Below, in pieces: positions 8,226-16,677 of a stretch of DNA of 64,000 bases. Each line of letters begins with the position of its first letter. Within the stretch, counting starts at the first letter, position 1. The notes beneath the pieces were generated by a model. That model did no database searches, was not told the origin of the DNA, and worked only from the letters and a program-made list of their open reading frames with translations. The stretch is from Nodularia sp. NIES-3585. GTDB lineage: Bacteria; Cyanobacteriota; Cyanobacteriia; Cyanobacteriales; Nostocaceae. Both the position numbers and the translations under genes were made by a program. The stretch is taken from contig NZ_BDUB01000001.1 of NCBI RefSeq assembly GCF_002218065.1, forward strand, positions 4,745,118 through 4,809,117, read 5' to 3'.

Positions 8226-9794
8226 TTAGTTACCACTACCCAAAATAAATAGACTGATTAACGTACCACTATTCCAAAGACTATGGAGCAGCATAGGAGC
8301 CAAGAGATTGCGCGATCGCGTGTAAACTACACCTAAAACCATCCCTAACGCTGTCAGGGGCAGGATTTCCGACAAACTGAGGTGAGCGATCGCAAACAAC
8401 AAACTACTCAACATAATTGCGCCCCAAACAGGTACATAACGAGTCAGAGAGGGCAATAGAAAGCCGCGAAACAGCAATTCTTCAAAAATGGGGGCTGCGA
8501 TCGCAGCAGTAAAGAAAAATAGCCCCAGAGCCACAGTATCTTGGCTTTCCAGCGCCAACTGCAACAAAGGATTACTACCACCCTGACCTTGCCATAATTG
8601 TTGATTAATCAACGACACCAGCACCACTATCGGTAAAGCGGCACAATAACCGCCGAATCCCCATAAAATCCACCGATCTTGCAACCGGAAGCGAAACCAA
8701 TTTTCTGGTAGGGGAAAAAAGCGCTTGACCGATAAATAAAGCACCAACAGCGCACCTGAAGCTACCATCATGTAGCTGACTAAAACAGATAAAGCCTGAA
8801 GTCGGACATTAATAATAGGGCGCGGGATGGGGAGTAGCATCACCAAAACAGGCACAAACAGTTGCCCCATAAAGAAAAAGCCCACCACAAAAACCTGTAA
8901 AATCGTTTCCGCATCCCAAGGCGTTGACCAAGGCAAATCAGCATTTTGAGCCAATATAGCGGCTTTTCCCTTGAGCAAACGCTGACCAATCAAGAAAACC
9001 AGCAAGATGAGACCAGTTAATGCTGTTACAGTGGGAATTGTCGCAATTAAGGCTAATTTCAGCACAGATTGGGTAGCAGCTTCTTGTTGTTGGGCTTTAA
9101 CTGTTGATAAAGCTTCTTCTCGTTGTTGGAGTTCGTAAAGTTGAATTAAAGAAGTATAGCGAAACCAGCCATCTAAATTTTTGTTAATCAGCTGTTGGGA
9201 ATTAGGTAGAAGTCGAGGAGGATCACTCCATATTCCACTCAATACAGCCGCAGTTTCCCGAAAGTCTGGATTAATTTCGGAGTTTTGCTTTAATTCAGCC
9301 CAAGTATTAATAGCTGTATCGGTTTTTTCTTGGTTTGCGTGTAAAATTCCTAGACGTAAATCTAAATCAGCCTGTAATTTTCGCAGTTGTTGAAGAGATT
9401 TCTGCAACTTTCCCTGCTGTTCCTGACGAGAAGCTTTAGTGTCAGGAGGCGCATCTGGTAAAGGTTTTGGGGGTATGGGAAGAGCCTGAGATTGAGCAAG
9501 TTGTTTTTCAGCTTTGTCCAAATTAGTTTGAACTGACTGACGCACCTGCTGATATTGCTTTGTAGCATTTTCTAGCGGGTTTTCTCCCAGAATCGCTGCT
9601 TTAATTGCTGACAAATTTTCGTCATTACTATCTTCTGGTTGCCAAGCTTGGGCTTGTAAAGCAATATTAGTTTGGTACAGTTCCAGACGACTTTGGAACT
9701 GCGGCTCCTGCAAAGTACCAAATAAAGACGAAACTGACAACAAGATTGCTATCGGCGTTAGGACAAAAAATAAAATTAACCGCTTAATCGCCAT
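8226..9794 (-). CDS. CPBP-family (CAAX-like) intramembrane protease with N-terminal coiled-coil region
   Basis: A 522-residue protein. An N-terminal membrane anchor is followed by a long charged, Gln/Leu-rich helical region (about residues 40-235), then several membrane helices. The C-terminal CPBP domain has all three motifs: EELLFRG at about 438, FAIAH at about 467-471 and HSLWN at about 505. CPBP (formerly CAAX/Abi) proteins are membrane metalloproteases related to Rce1 and have been linked to protein processing and bacteriocin self-immunity. The ATG at 9792-9794 has AGGGG upstream. The long helical N-terminus is common in cyanobacterial members. The substrate is unknown. Confidence 0.88.
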   Translation of the reverse strand: MAIKRLILFFVLTPIAILLSVSSLFGTLQEPQFQSRLELYQTNIALQAQAWQPEDSNDENLSAIKAAILGENPLENATKQYQQVRQSVQTNLDKAEKQLAQSQALPIPPKPLPDAPPDTKASRQEQQGKLQKSLQQLRKLQADLDLRLGILHANQEKTDTAINTWAELKQNSEINPDFRETAAVLSGIWSDPPRLLPNSQQLINKNLDGWFRYTSLIQLYELQQREEALSTVKAQQQEAATQSVLKLALIATIPTVTALTGLILLVFLIGQRLLKGKAAILAQNADLPWSTPWDAETILQVFVVGFFFMGQLFVPVLVMLLPIPRPIINVRLQALSVLVSYMMVASGALLVLYLSVKRFFPLPENWFRFRLQDRWILWGFGGYCAALPIVVLVSLINQQLWQGQGGSNPLLQLALESQDTVALGLFFFTAAIAAPIFEELLFRGFLLPSLTRYVPVWGAIMLSSLLFAIAHLSLSEILPLTALGMVLGVVYTRSRNLLAPMLLHSLWNSGTLISLFILGSGN

Positions 9795-10050
9795 CTATTC
9801 CCCTTAAAAAATTCACCAGGGCAACGCGTACCCTTTGGAAATTATCGCAAGAAAACGCCAAAGCTTGATCAATATATCCATATTTTGTGTTTGCTAGTTC
9901 TCTGTGGAGTTCACAGTTCCTGATAGCTACGCCGCGGCGAAGGCATCGCAAATGGAATCGATACAATGGTAATATCAGGACTCAGTCAGCAATAGCGCCA
10001 TATTTCACTGAGACTAAATATCTGGTGCTAATCCTAAAATTTTGGTTTTA

Positions 10051-10728
10051 ATGAGCAGCGACATTCAACTCAACCTCTTTGATGACACCAACTCGAACCC
10101 ACGAGATTTAATTCCCACAGACGCAAAAATTCCCATTACATCTGGAACCTATGCCAATATGACCGAGTTGGCACAGGATTGTAATCAGTGCCACCGTTGT
10201 GGTTTAGGAGACAATCGGACTCATGCCGTGGTTGGGCGTGGTCATCTCCAAGCACCAATTATGCTCATAGGAGAAGCACCAGGTCAAAACGAAGATGAAA
10301 CCGGTTTACCATTTGTCGGTAGATCAGGACAGTTGCTAGAAAAAATATTAGCATCTGTAAATCTGAGTACCGAAAAGGATGTATATATTGCCAATATTAA
10401 TAAATGCCGTCCACCAGACAACCGAACTCCCACCCCTGATGAAATGGCGGCTTGTGTACCTTACTTATTAGAACAAATTCGCCTTGTTGACCCGAAAATC
10501 ATTTTACTCACAGGCGCAACTGCGGTCAAAGGTATCACTGGCGATAAACGGGGAATTACGAAAATTCGCGGTCAGTGGCTGGAATGGGAAGGGCGTTTGT
10601 GTATGGCAATTTTTCACCCCTCCTACTTGCTGCGTAATTCTTCTAAAGAAGTCGGTAAACCTAAATGGTTAATGTGGCAAGATATTCAAGCAGTGCGTGC
10701 CAAGTTGGATGAAATCACCATGAACTAG
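10051..10728 (+). CDS. Family 4 uracil-DNA glycosylase
   Basis: The chosen ATG at 10051 gives 225 residues; an upstream in-frame TTG at 10042 is less likely. Family 4 UDG motifs are visible: the Cys-rich start CNQCHRCGLG, the active-site GEAPGQNEDETGLPFVGRSG, and HPSYLLRN near the C-terminus. Family 4 enzymes carry a [4Fe-4S] cluster and remove uracil from DNA to start base excision repair. The protein is often fused or adjacent to phage polymerase domains, but here it is free-standing and of normal length. The downstream side runs into an IS-disrupted region. Confidence 0.93.
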   Translation: MSSDIQLNLFDDTNSNPRDLIPTDAKIPITSGTYANMTELAQDCNQCHRCGLGDNRTHAVVGRGHLQAPIMLIGEAPGQNEDETGLPFVGRSGQLLEKILASVNLSTEKDVYIANINKCRPPDNRTPTPDEMAACVPYLLEQIRLVDPKIILLTGATAVKGITGDKRGITKIRGQWLEWEGRLCMAIFHPSYLLRNSSKEVGKPKWLMWQDIQAVRAKLDEITMN

Positions 10729-10784
10729 GAGAAGTGAAAAATGCCAGACAGAAGAGCGCTTAAAAGAAAAGCTATGGGAAACTA

Positions 10785-10881
10785 TTAGCTCGATGCCTTC
10801 TGAACTTCTTTAATGATTGTTTCAACATCTATAACCTGGGCAACTTTTCCATAAATAGCCACAATTACTTCAGTAACACTG
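10785..10881 (-). pseudogene. C-terminal remnant of an unknown gene cut by the IS
   Basis: Reading leftward from the IS end, an open frame gives about 32 residues (ending ...KVAQVIDVETIIKEVQKASS) and then a stop at 10785-10787. The composition is protein-like with a helical C-terminus. The frame has no start of its own; its 5' part is missing where the IS begins at 10882. It does not look like the C-terminus of the Uma2 gene broken on the other side of the IS pair, so a rearrangement or deletion, not a simple insertion, is likely. Confidence 0.4.
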
Positions 10882-11923
10882 CTGACGGGGCGACAAACCA
10901 AGCTGAAAACAAGACTGTGCAAAGAATATAACGATTTATGGTAAAAAAAGATAGGTCAATTATTGTCAATAAGACCTATCTAATGAAAATGATACCTTCA
11001 TTTTATCAAAAGCACTTAAAAAGTCAATTGAGTCTATCAGAATACCTGTTTATCCAAATTTTGGTGAACATCCTACAGTCAATTAAAAATGTGAATTTAG
11101 AAAGGTTAGCGAATGGGATACCTTTGCCAATTAAATTTGAGAGTAGAAGAAAAAGAATACAAAGATTTCTCTCATTACCAAATCTCACAATTGAAAAAAT
11201 TTGGTTTCCCATCATTACGGAATGGTTATCAATATACTTCACTAACGAAAAAATAATTTATGTAGCAATTGATAGAACTAATTGGAGCCGAATAAATCTA
11301 TTTATGGTGAGTGTCATTTGGGATAAAAGAGCATTTCCAATCTATTTTAAATTATTGCCAAAATTAGGGAGTAGCAACATAGATGAGCAACAAAAAATAT
11401 TGTCTCAAGTCATGCCACTTTTTCAAAACTATAAAATATGTGTATTAGGTGATAGAGAATTTTGTTCTGTAAAACTGGCCAAGTACCTTAAATCATTGGG
11501 TATATACTTTTGCTTGCGATTAAAAAAGAACGAATTTGTAGAATTTGAAAAAGATATTTTTCAGGAATTAAACAGTCTGGGATTAGAACCAGGAGTATCA
11601 TTCTTTATTCAAGGTGTAAAGGTAACAAAGACTCGCGGTTTTATGAGCTTTAACGTTGCTTGTAAATGGAAACGTAAAATCAACGGAGTAGCACCGAAAG
11701 AGGGATGGTTTATTTTAACGAATTTTGAGGCGTTAGAATTGGCTATTTCTGCCTATAAAAAGAGATTTGATATTGAGGAAATGTTTAGAGATTTCAAGAA
11801 GGGAGGCTATAATTTGGAGGATACTAATGTAACTGGTGAACGCTTTATTTCTCTAGTTTTATTGATAGCAATTGCTTACTCTTCTGCAACAATTCAGGGT
11901 CAAAAAATCAAACGGAAAGGAAT
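10882..11923 (+). mobile_element. Truncated IS4-family element (left arm of inverted pair)
   Basis: The terminus ctgacggggcgacaaa at 10882 is the complement of the outer end of the second copy at 13194. From there to 11923 the sequence matches the second copy in inverted orientation, judging from the identical flank and the identical 328-residue translation. The homology stops exactly where the other element's inner terminus (ctgaaggggggacaaa) begins, so the right end of this copy is missing. Confidence 0.9.
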
Positions 11924-11927
11924 CTGA
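10938..11927 (+). pseudogene. C-terminally truncated IS4-family transposase
   Basis: The frame encodes 329 residues identical to the first 328 of the full-length transposase at 11945-13138, then ends in a stop created by the inserted IS terminus. The last 69 residues of the intact protein are absent. The YREK motif of IS4-family DDE transposases (Y-x2-R-x3-E-x6-K, within YKKRFDIEEMFRDFKKGG) is still present, so the catalytic core may be intact. Without its right terminal repeat the element cannot move on its own. Confidence 0.88.
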
Positions 11928-13194
11928 AGGGGGGACAAAATAAGCTACAAGACAGACTCTATAAGCCTCATAGCTTTTAGACCTTGTTGATAATACTTAC
12001 GTTTATTGCGATTTAATTTCATTAATTCCGTGACTAAATCCATACAAACATCCTTGAAATTGACCCAAGTTTGACCATATAGGCCGATATAAAAACTACT
12101 ATGTCTCCGTTCCGTTCGACCATGTTCTTTGATCCGAGCAATATATTTTTGTATTCCTTTCCGTTTGATTTTTTGACCCTGAATTGTTGCAGAAGAGTAA
12201 GCAATTGCTATCAATAAAACTAGAGAAATAAAGCGTTCACCAGTTACATTAGTATCCTCCAAATTATAGCCTCCCTTCTTGAAATCTCTAAACATTTCCT
12301 CAATATCAAATCTCTTTTTATAGGCAGAAATAGCCAATTCTAACGCCTCAAAATTCGTTAAAATAAACCATCCCTCTTTCGGTGCTACTCCGTTGATTTT
12401 ACGTTTCCATTTACAAGCAACGTTAAAGCTCATAAAACCGCGAGTCTTTGTTACCTTTACACCTTGAATAAAGAATGATACTCCTGGTTCTAATCCCAGA
12501 CTGTTTAATTCCTGAAAAATATCTTTTTCAAATTCTACAAATTCGTTCTTTTTTAATCGCAAGCAAAAGTATATACCCAATGATTTAAGGTACTTGGCCA
12601 GTTTTACAGAACAAAATTCTCTATCACCTAATACACATATTTTATAGTTTTGAAAAAGTGGCATGACTTGAGACAATATTTTTTGTTGCTCATCTATGTT
12701 GCTACTCCCTAATTTTGGCAATAATTTAAAATAGATTGGAAATGCTCTTTTATCCCAAATGACACTCACCATAAATAGATTTATTCGGCTCCAATTAGTT
12801 CTATCAATTGCTACATAAATTATTTTTTCGTTAGTGAAGTATATTGATAACCATTCCGTAATGATGGGAAACCAAATTTTTTCAATTGTGAGATTTGGTA
12901 ATGAGAGAAATCTTTGTATTCTTTTTCTTCTACTCTCAAATTTAATTGGCAAAGGTATCCCATTCGCTAACCTTTCTAAATTCACATTTTTAATTGACTG
13001 TAGGATGTTCACCAAAATTTGGATAAACAGGTATTCTGATAGACTCAATTGACTTTTTAAGTGCTTTTGATAAAATGAAGGTATCATTTTCATTAGATAG
13101 GTCTTATTGACAATAATTGACCTATCTTTTTTTACCATAAATCGTTATATTCTTTGCACAGTCTTGTTTTCAGCTTGGTTTGTCGCCCCGTCAG
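11924..13194 (-). mobile_element. Complete IS4-family insertion sequence, 1271 bp
   Basis: The element is bounded by imperfect inverted repeats: ctgaaggggggacaaaataagc at its left edge and the complement of ctgacggggcgacaaaccaagc at its right edge (18 of 22 positions match). It holds one transposase gene. Its left edge abuts the truncated copy and its right edge abuts a broken Uma2 gene. Only a 3-bp direct repeat (aat) is visible at the borders, so no convincing target duplication can be claimed. Confidence 0.9.
11945..13138 (-). CDS. IS4-family DDE transposase
   Basis: A 397-residue transposase. The N-terminal third is basic and helical. A first catalytic Asp probably lies in YVAIDRTNW, a second in VLGDREFCS, and the Glu in the YREK signature Y-x2-R-x3-E-x6-K (YKKRFDIEEMFRDFKKGG), as expected for the IS4 family. 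The product cuts and rejoins the element ends. It is the intact partner of the truncated copy facing it and could act on both copies' shared outer ends. There is no frameshift or internal stop. Confidence 0.93.
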   Translation of the reverse strand: MVKKDRSIIVNKTYLMKMIPSFYQKHLKSQLSLSEYLFIQILVNILQSIKNVNLERLANGIPLPIKFESRRKRIQRFLSLPNLTIEKIWFPIITEWLSIYFTNEKIIYVAIDRTNWSRINLFMVSVIWDKRAFPIYFKLLPKLGSSNIDEQQKILSQVMPLFQNYKICVLGDREFCSVKLAKYLKSLGIYFCLRLKKNEFVEFEKDIFQELNSLGLEPGVSFFIQGVKVTKTRGFMSFNVACKWKRKINGVAPKEGWFILTNFEALELAISAYKKRFDIEEMFRDFKKGGYNLEDTNVTGERFISLVLLIAIAYSSATIQGQKIKRKGIQKYIARIKEHGRTERRHSSFYIGLYGQTWVNFKDVCMDLVTELMKLNRNKRKYYQQGLKAMRLIESVL

Positions 13195-13576
13195 AATAAT
13201 CAGATAATTTTTCACCTCTATCTCTGGCGCTAGTTCCACGGGAAAGAACTTCGACAATTATCCGAGGATATTGAATAAATTTGTGAGCTTTGAGGTCTTG
13301 AGGATCACAACTGACAATCAAATCAGGATAGTAGTAAGGACTGTTGGGAGTGACTTGCACCTTCACATCTGAAACCTTGACTCGACAACCTCTGGAGCGT
13401 AGATGAGGGCGTAAAGCAGTATAAAGGTTAAGAGCAATATCATTGTGAGGAATTGTCCCGCCTGTCATGGCAAAAATTTTGCCGTTGACATATTCATAGC
13501 GAATATCTTGTTGGGGTTCCCATGCCATATATTCCTGGACGGTCATTTTTGGATTTTTTTGAGGAATAGCTATCAT
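13145..13576 (-). pseudogene. Uma2-family gene truncated by the IS
   Basis: About 127 native residues are followed by 16 IS-encoded residues and a stop inside the IS end. The native part shows Uma2 (DUF820) features: TVQEYMAWEPQQDIRYEYVNGKI at the start, YYYPDLIVSCDP and PRIIVEVLSRGTSARDRGEK, which carry the acidic and Lys residues of a PD-(D/E)xK-like nuclease fold. The C-terminal 50 or more residues usual in the family are missing. The active-site region may survive, but the fold is probably incomplete. The ATG is at 13574-13576. Confidence 0.88.
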
Positions 13577-13696
13577 TATCTTTGAACCCTGTGATGGTTT
13601 CAGACTTGCTTCAATTTAGGCAAATAATGAAATCTGGAAAAGCTGCTGAAAACATTGTAGTTAATATGGTGAATTGGTTAGCACAGGATAAAAAAT

Positions 13697-13963
13697 ATGT
13701 TGGGCTTAATTATATTTTTAGTGGTTGTCTTGGGCTGGATATTCTGCATGAAGAATGGTGCTTCATCTGCTAGCAAAAATTCCCGTAATCGTGGTCAAAG
13801 AAATTTTCGTCACAGCAACAGTGATTACACTAGCTCAGATATACACTATTCTGGCAGCTATGACTCAGCTAGCAGCAGTTGTGACAGTAGTGGATATGGC
13901 AGCAGTAATTGCGATAGTGGTGGTTCTGACGGCGGTGGCAGTTGTGACAGTGGAGGAGATTAA
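13697..13963 (+). CDS. Small membrane-anchored Ser/Gly/Asp/Cys-rich protein
   Basis: The 88-residue product has an N-terminal hydrophobic helix (residues 2-18) followed by a low-complexity tail rich in Ser, Gly, Asp, Tyr and paired Cys (for example SSCDSSGYGSSNCDSGG). An AGGA-like site precedes the ATG. The tail could be surface-exposed and either metal-binding or disulfide-linked, but this is only composition. The neighbouring gene on the other strand ends at 13960, so the two stops overlap by a few bases. Another frame over the same bases (13755-14018) is less protein-like. No family was recognised. Confidence 0.55.
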   Translation: MLGLIIFLVVVLGWIFCMKNGASSASKNSRNRGQRNFRHSNSDYTSSDIHYSGSYDSASSSCDSSGYGSSNCDSGGSDGGGSCDSGGD

Positions 13964-14592
13964 ATTCCAGAAGGCATCCGCACACTACCCGCCTGACAAT
14001 CTCGCAACCAAGTTTTAACTGCTTGAGCAATCACACCCTTACTACTGTCCCTGGGGGGCGATATTACTTGTTGTTGTTGAGGATAAGCTCCAATTTGGGT
14101 AAACATCATTACCAAACGCCACCCAGTGTTACTTTTTGTCAATAACAGCCAGTGAAATTGCTGTGATTCAACGATTTTACCAGCTATATACTGCCGTTCT
14201 AAAGTAGTAAAGAAAACTTGCTCTACTCCTGTTGCTGTACTTTTCTGCCCATCCGCGTTATGTACCCCAGTGTTAATGGGTAGGGGCTGAAACTCTGGTT
14301 TTCCTGCCACCAGCAGATAACTGTAAATATCACTGCTTCTACTACGACGGCGGGCGCGTTGAGTAACCCGGTTAGCATAACTGGGTAAATCTTGCAATAG
14401 CTGAGTAGTTAATTTTTCTAAACTTTGTTCAGAACAAGTAGAACTCAGCCCATCTTTAACGGCGTTTCTCTGATTTAGTAAAACAGGTGTGCTGGCAAAT
14501 ACGGAGTTATTAACGCCATTTACTGCTACAAGCCAGAAGCCGAAAGCGACAAGCCACAAACCATAATTTTTGCTTTTGACTTTTGCTTTCAT
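13960..14592 (-). CDS. Exported protein of unknown function downstream of pyrF
   Basis: A 210-residue protein with a signal-like N-terminus: a basic MKAKVKSK, a hydrophobic aromatic stretch ([16 protein letters not shown]) and a possible cleavage near VFAS-TP. The mature part has a Cys pair (about Cys53 and Cys200), an Arg-rich patch [10 protein letters not shown] and a beta-rich C-terminal half. No catalytic motif was recognised. The start overlaps the pyrF stop by 4 bp, so the two are probably translated from one mRNA. The function is unknown. Confidence 0.78.
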   Translation of the reverse strand: MKAKVKSKNYGLWLVAFGFWLVAVNGVNNSVFASTPVLLNQRNAVKDGLSSTCSEQSLEKLTTQLLQDLPSYANRVTQRARRRSRSSDIYSYLLVAGKPEFQPLPINTGVHNADGQKSTATGVEQVFFTTLERQYIAGKIVESQQFHWLLLTKSNTGWRLVMMFTQIGAYPQQQQVISPPRDSSKGVIAQAVKTWLRDCQAGSVRMPSGI

Positions 14593-15305
14593 CCCACTGT
14601 CCTTAACTCCTCAATAATCTTATTCCAGGCTAACTCAGGTTCAGCCGCCGCAGTGATCGGACGACCAATTACAAGATAATCTGCACCAGCTTTGATGGCT
14701 TGGGCTGGGGTAAGCGATCGCTTTTGATCTCCCTTATCTGCCCAACTTGGGCGGACACCGGGACAAACCAGCAAAAAGTCATTTCCACAAGTTTGGCGTA
14801 ACTGTGCAACCTCCTGGGGTGAGCAAACAGCCCCATTTACCCCGCATTCCTGCGCCATCATTGCCATTTCTAAAGCATATTCTGGTAATTCTAGGGGAAT
14901 TTTTAAATCAAAAGCCAGTTGGCGGGAAGAAATACTCGTCAGCAGGGTAATGGCAATTAATTGCGGTGGTTTGACACCCGCTTGCATTGCCCCTATCTGT
15001 ACCGCCTCAGTTGCCGCTTTCAGGGCATCTCTACCAGCAGTGGCGTGTATCGTGAGTAAATCGACTCCGTAACTCGCAGCACTACGACAAGCCCCCGCTA
15101 CAGTATTGGGGATATCGTGAAACTTCAAATCTAAAAATATCCGTTTTTTCCGGGATTTTAAAACTTCCAGGATTGTGGGGCCAGAACTAGTAAATAATTC
15201 TAAACCCACTTTCCAGAAATTTACTTGCGGCAATTGATCCACAAGCGCGATCGCACTTTCTAAATCCGGCACATCTAAAGGCACAATTATGTGGTGATTA
15301 TTCAT
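14589..15305 (-). CDS. pyrF: Orotidine 5'-phosphate decarboxylase
   Basis: The product of 238 residues has the class I OMPDC signature: substrate-binding VPLDVPD near the start, the catalytic [14 protein letters not shown] at about 59-72 (Lys-Asp pair), and the phosphate-binding VCPGVRP and [10 protein letters not shown] near the C-terminus. The enzyme converts OMP to UMP in the last step of pyrimidine synthesis. The length is normal. The start overlaps the tyrS stop by one base (both at 15305), and the downstream exported protein overlaps its end, so a tyrS-pyrF-unknown operon is likely. Confidence 0.97.
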   Translation of the reverse strand: MNNHHIIVPLDVPDLESAIALVDQLPQVNFWKVGLELFTSSGPTILEVLKSRKKRIFLDLKFHDIPNTVAGACRSAASYGVDLLTIHATAGRDALKAATEAVQIGAMQAGVKPPQLIAITLLTSISSRQLAFDLKIPLELPEYALEMAMMAQECGVNGAVCSPQEVAQLRQTCGNDFLLVCPGVRPSWADKGDQKRSLTPAQAIKAGADYLVIGRPITAAAEPELAWNKIIEELRTVG

Positions 15306-16504
15306 TAGTTCTTCACAATTCGGACAAACTTATTTTTACCAACTTGCAGCACTCGTCCGTGTAATTCACTAGGCTGCTCAAAACTGGTATCAACATCAGT
15401 CATGCGATCGCCATCGAGACGCACCCCACCTTCTTGAATTTTCCGTTTACCTTCTCCAGTACTTTTGCACAAACCAGTGATATTGAGAAGATAGGCTAAC
15501 TTCACAGGAAACTCTGACACCCCAGCCAGAGAAAATTCTGGAACTGCACCTTCCTTTCCGCCGCTTTTGGCTGCTTCCTTAGCCTCATTAGCTGCCATGT
15601 CACCGTTGTATTGTTTCACAACTTCCCATGCTAAAAGCATTTGGCGATCGCGGGGATTTGCAGGCAATTTTTCCAAAGCTAAATCCGTCAACAGTTCAAA
15701 ATACTGAGGCAGCAAATTATCAGGAACACCTTGTAACTTCTGATACTTTTGGGCAGGATGTTCTGACAACCCCACATAATTACTCAGGGATTTAGACATT
15801 TTTTGTACACCATCCGTACCAATTAAAATCGGGAGCAGCAATCCAAATTGGGGCTTTTGTCCAAAATGGCGTTGTAAATCTCGCCCCACCGCAATGTTAA
15901 ACTTCTGATCAGTTCCCCCTAATTCCACATCTGCCTCAACAGCCACAGAATCAAAACCCTGCATCAATGGATATAGGAACTCATGGATGAAAATAGGATT
16001 CTCTTTTTTATAACGTTCAGCAAATCCCTCTTTAGCCAACATCTGCCCCACCGTCATAGTAGAGAGTAACTCCAGAATCTTCCCTAAATCAAGCTGGGAA
16101 AGCCATTGGGAGTTATAACGTACCTCTAACCTACCTGGTGTGTCAAAATCTAAAATAGGGCGTACCTGCTCCAGATAAGTTTGAGCATTTTGAGCCACAT
16201 CTGCCTCTGTTAGCTGACGGCGTACCTCAGATTTACCTGTAGGATCGCCAATACGTGCCGTAAAATCACCAATTATGAGAACTGCTGTATGACCAGCATC
16301 TTGAAACGCGCGCAGTTTGCGTACTGGTATGCTATGACCAAGATGAATATCAGATCCTGTCGGGTCAATTCCCAGTTTGATCCTTAAAGGTCGGTTCGTA
16401 GTTACCAAGCGCTTCTCTAAACTTTCACTTTCATTATCAGCATCAGTTGGTTGGGGAAAAATTTCTACTATTCCACGATGTAACCAAGAAAAATTTTGCG
16501 TCAT
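15305..16504 (-). CDS. tyrS: Tyrosyl-tRNA synthetase
   Basis: With the ATG at 16502-16504 the protein has 399 residues; the frame extends 66 bp further upstream but the extension is not family-like. The class I signatures are visible: the HIGH-like [16 protein letters not shown], the tyrosine-pocket GGTDQKFN and a C-terminal S4 RNA-binding domain ([17 protein letters not shown]). It charges tRNA-Tyr. It is the first gene of a probable operon with pyrF. The upstream region to the divergent PBP gene is about 170 bp and should contain both promoters. Confidence 0.96.
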   Translation of the reverse strand: MTQNFSWLHRGIVEIFPQPTDADNESESLEKRLVTTNRPLRIKLGIDPTGSDIHLGHSIPVRKLRAFQDAGHTAVLIIGDFTARIGDPTGKSEVRRQLTEADVAQNAQTYLEQVRPILDFDTPGRLEVRYNSQWLSQLDLGKILELLSTMTVGQMLAKEGFAERYKKENPIFIHEFLYPLMQGFDSVAVEADVELGGTDQKFNIAVGRDLQRHFGQKPQFGLLLPILIGTDGVQKMSKSLSNYVGLSEHPAQKYQKLQGVPDNLLPQYFELLTDLALEKLPANPRDRQMLLAWEVVKQYNGDMAANEAKEAAKSGGKEGAVPEFSLAGVSEFPVKLAYLLNITGLCKSTGEGKRKIQEGGVRLDGDRMTDVDTSFEQPSELHGRVLQVGKNKFVRIVKN

Positions 16505-16677
16505 ACTAAGATATTCGCTATTAACTACGCTTTTTAATCTATAAGTTGGGTTGGTTCTATTCACTGGCAATTTGTCCGTACTTTAATCTACCAAATTAAT
16601 ATAATTGCCAAAAATTAACCGCCTGACTTCATTGAATGAATTACAGTTATATTTACCAGTGAGGAAGTGAGAACGCC

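Noticed and set aside
11924-13194. Target-site duplication of the complete IS
   Set aside because: Only aat is shared by the two borders; three bases can occur by chance and the left border is inside another IS.
13755-14018. 87-residue Val/Ala-rich frame overlapping the Ser/Gly-rich small protein
   Set aside because: It is the shifted reading of the same low-complexity DNA and has no ribosome binding site. The frame at 13697 has a membrane helix and a better start.
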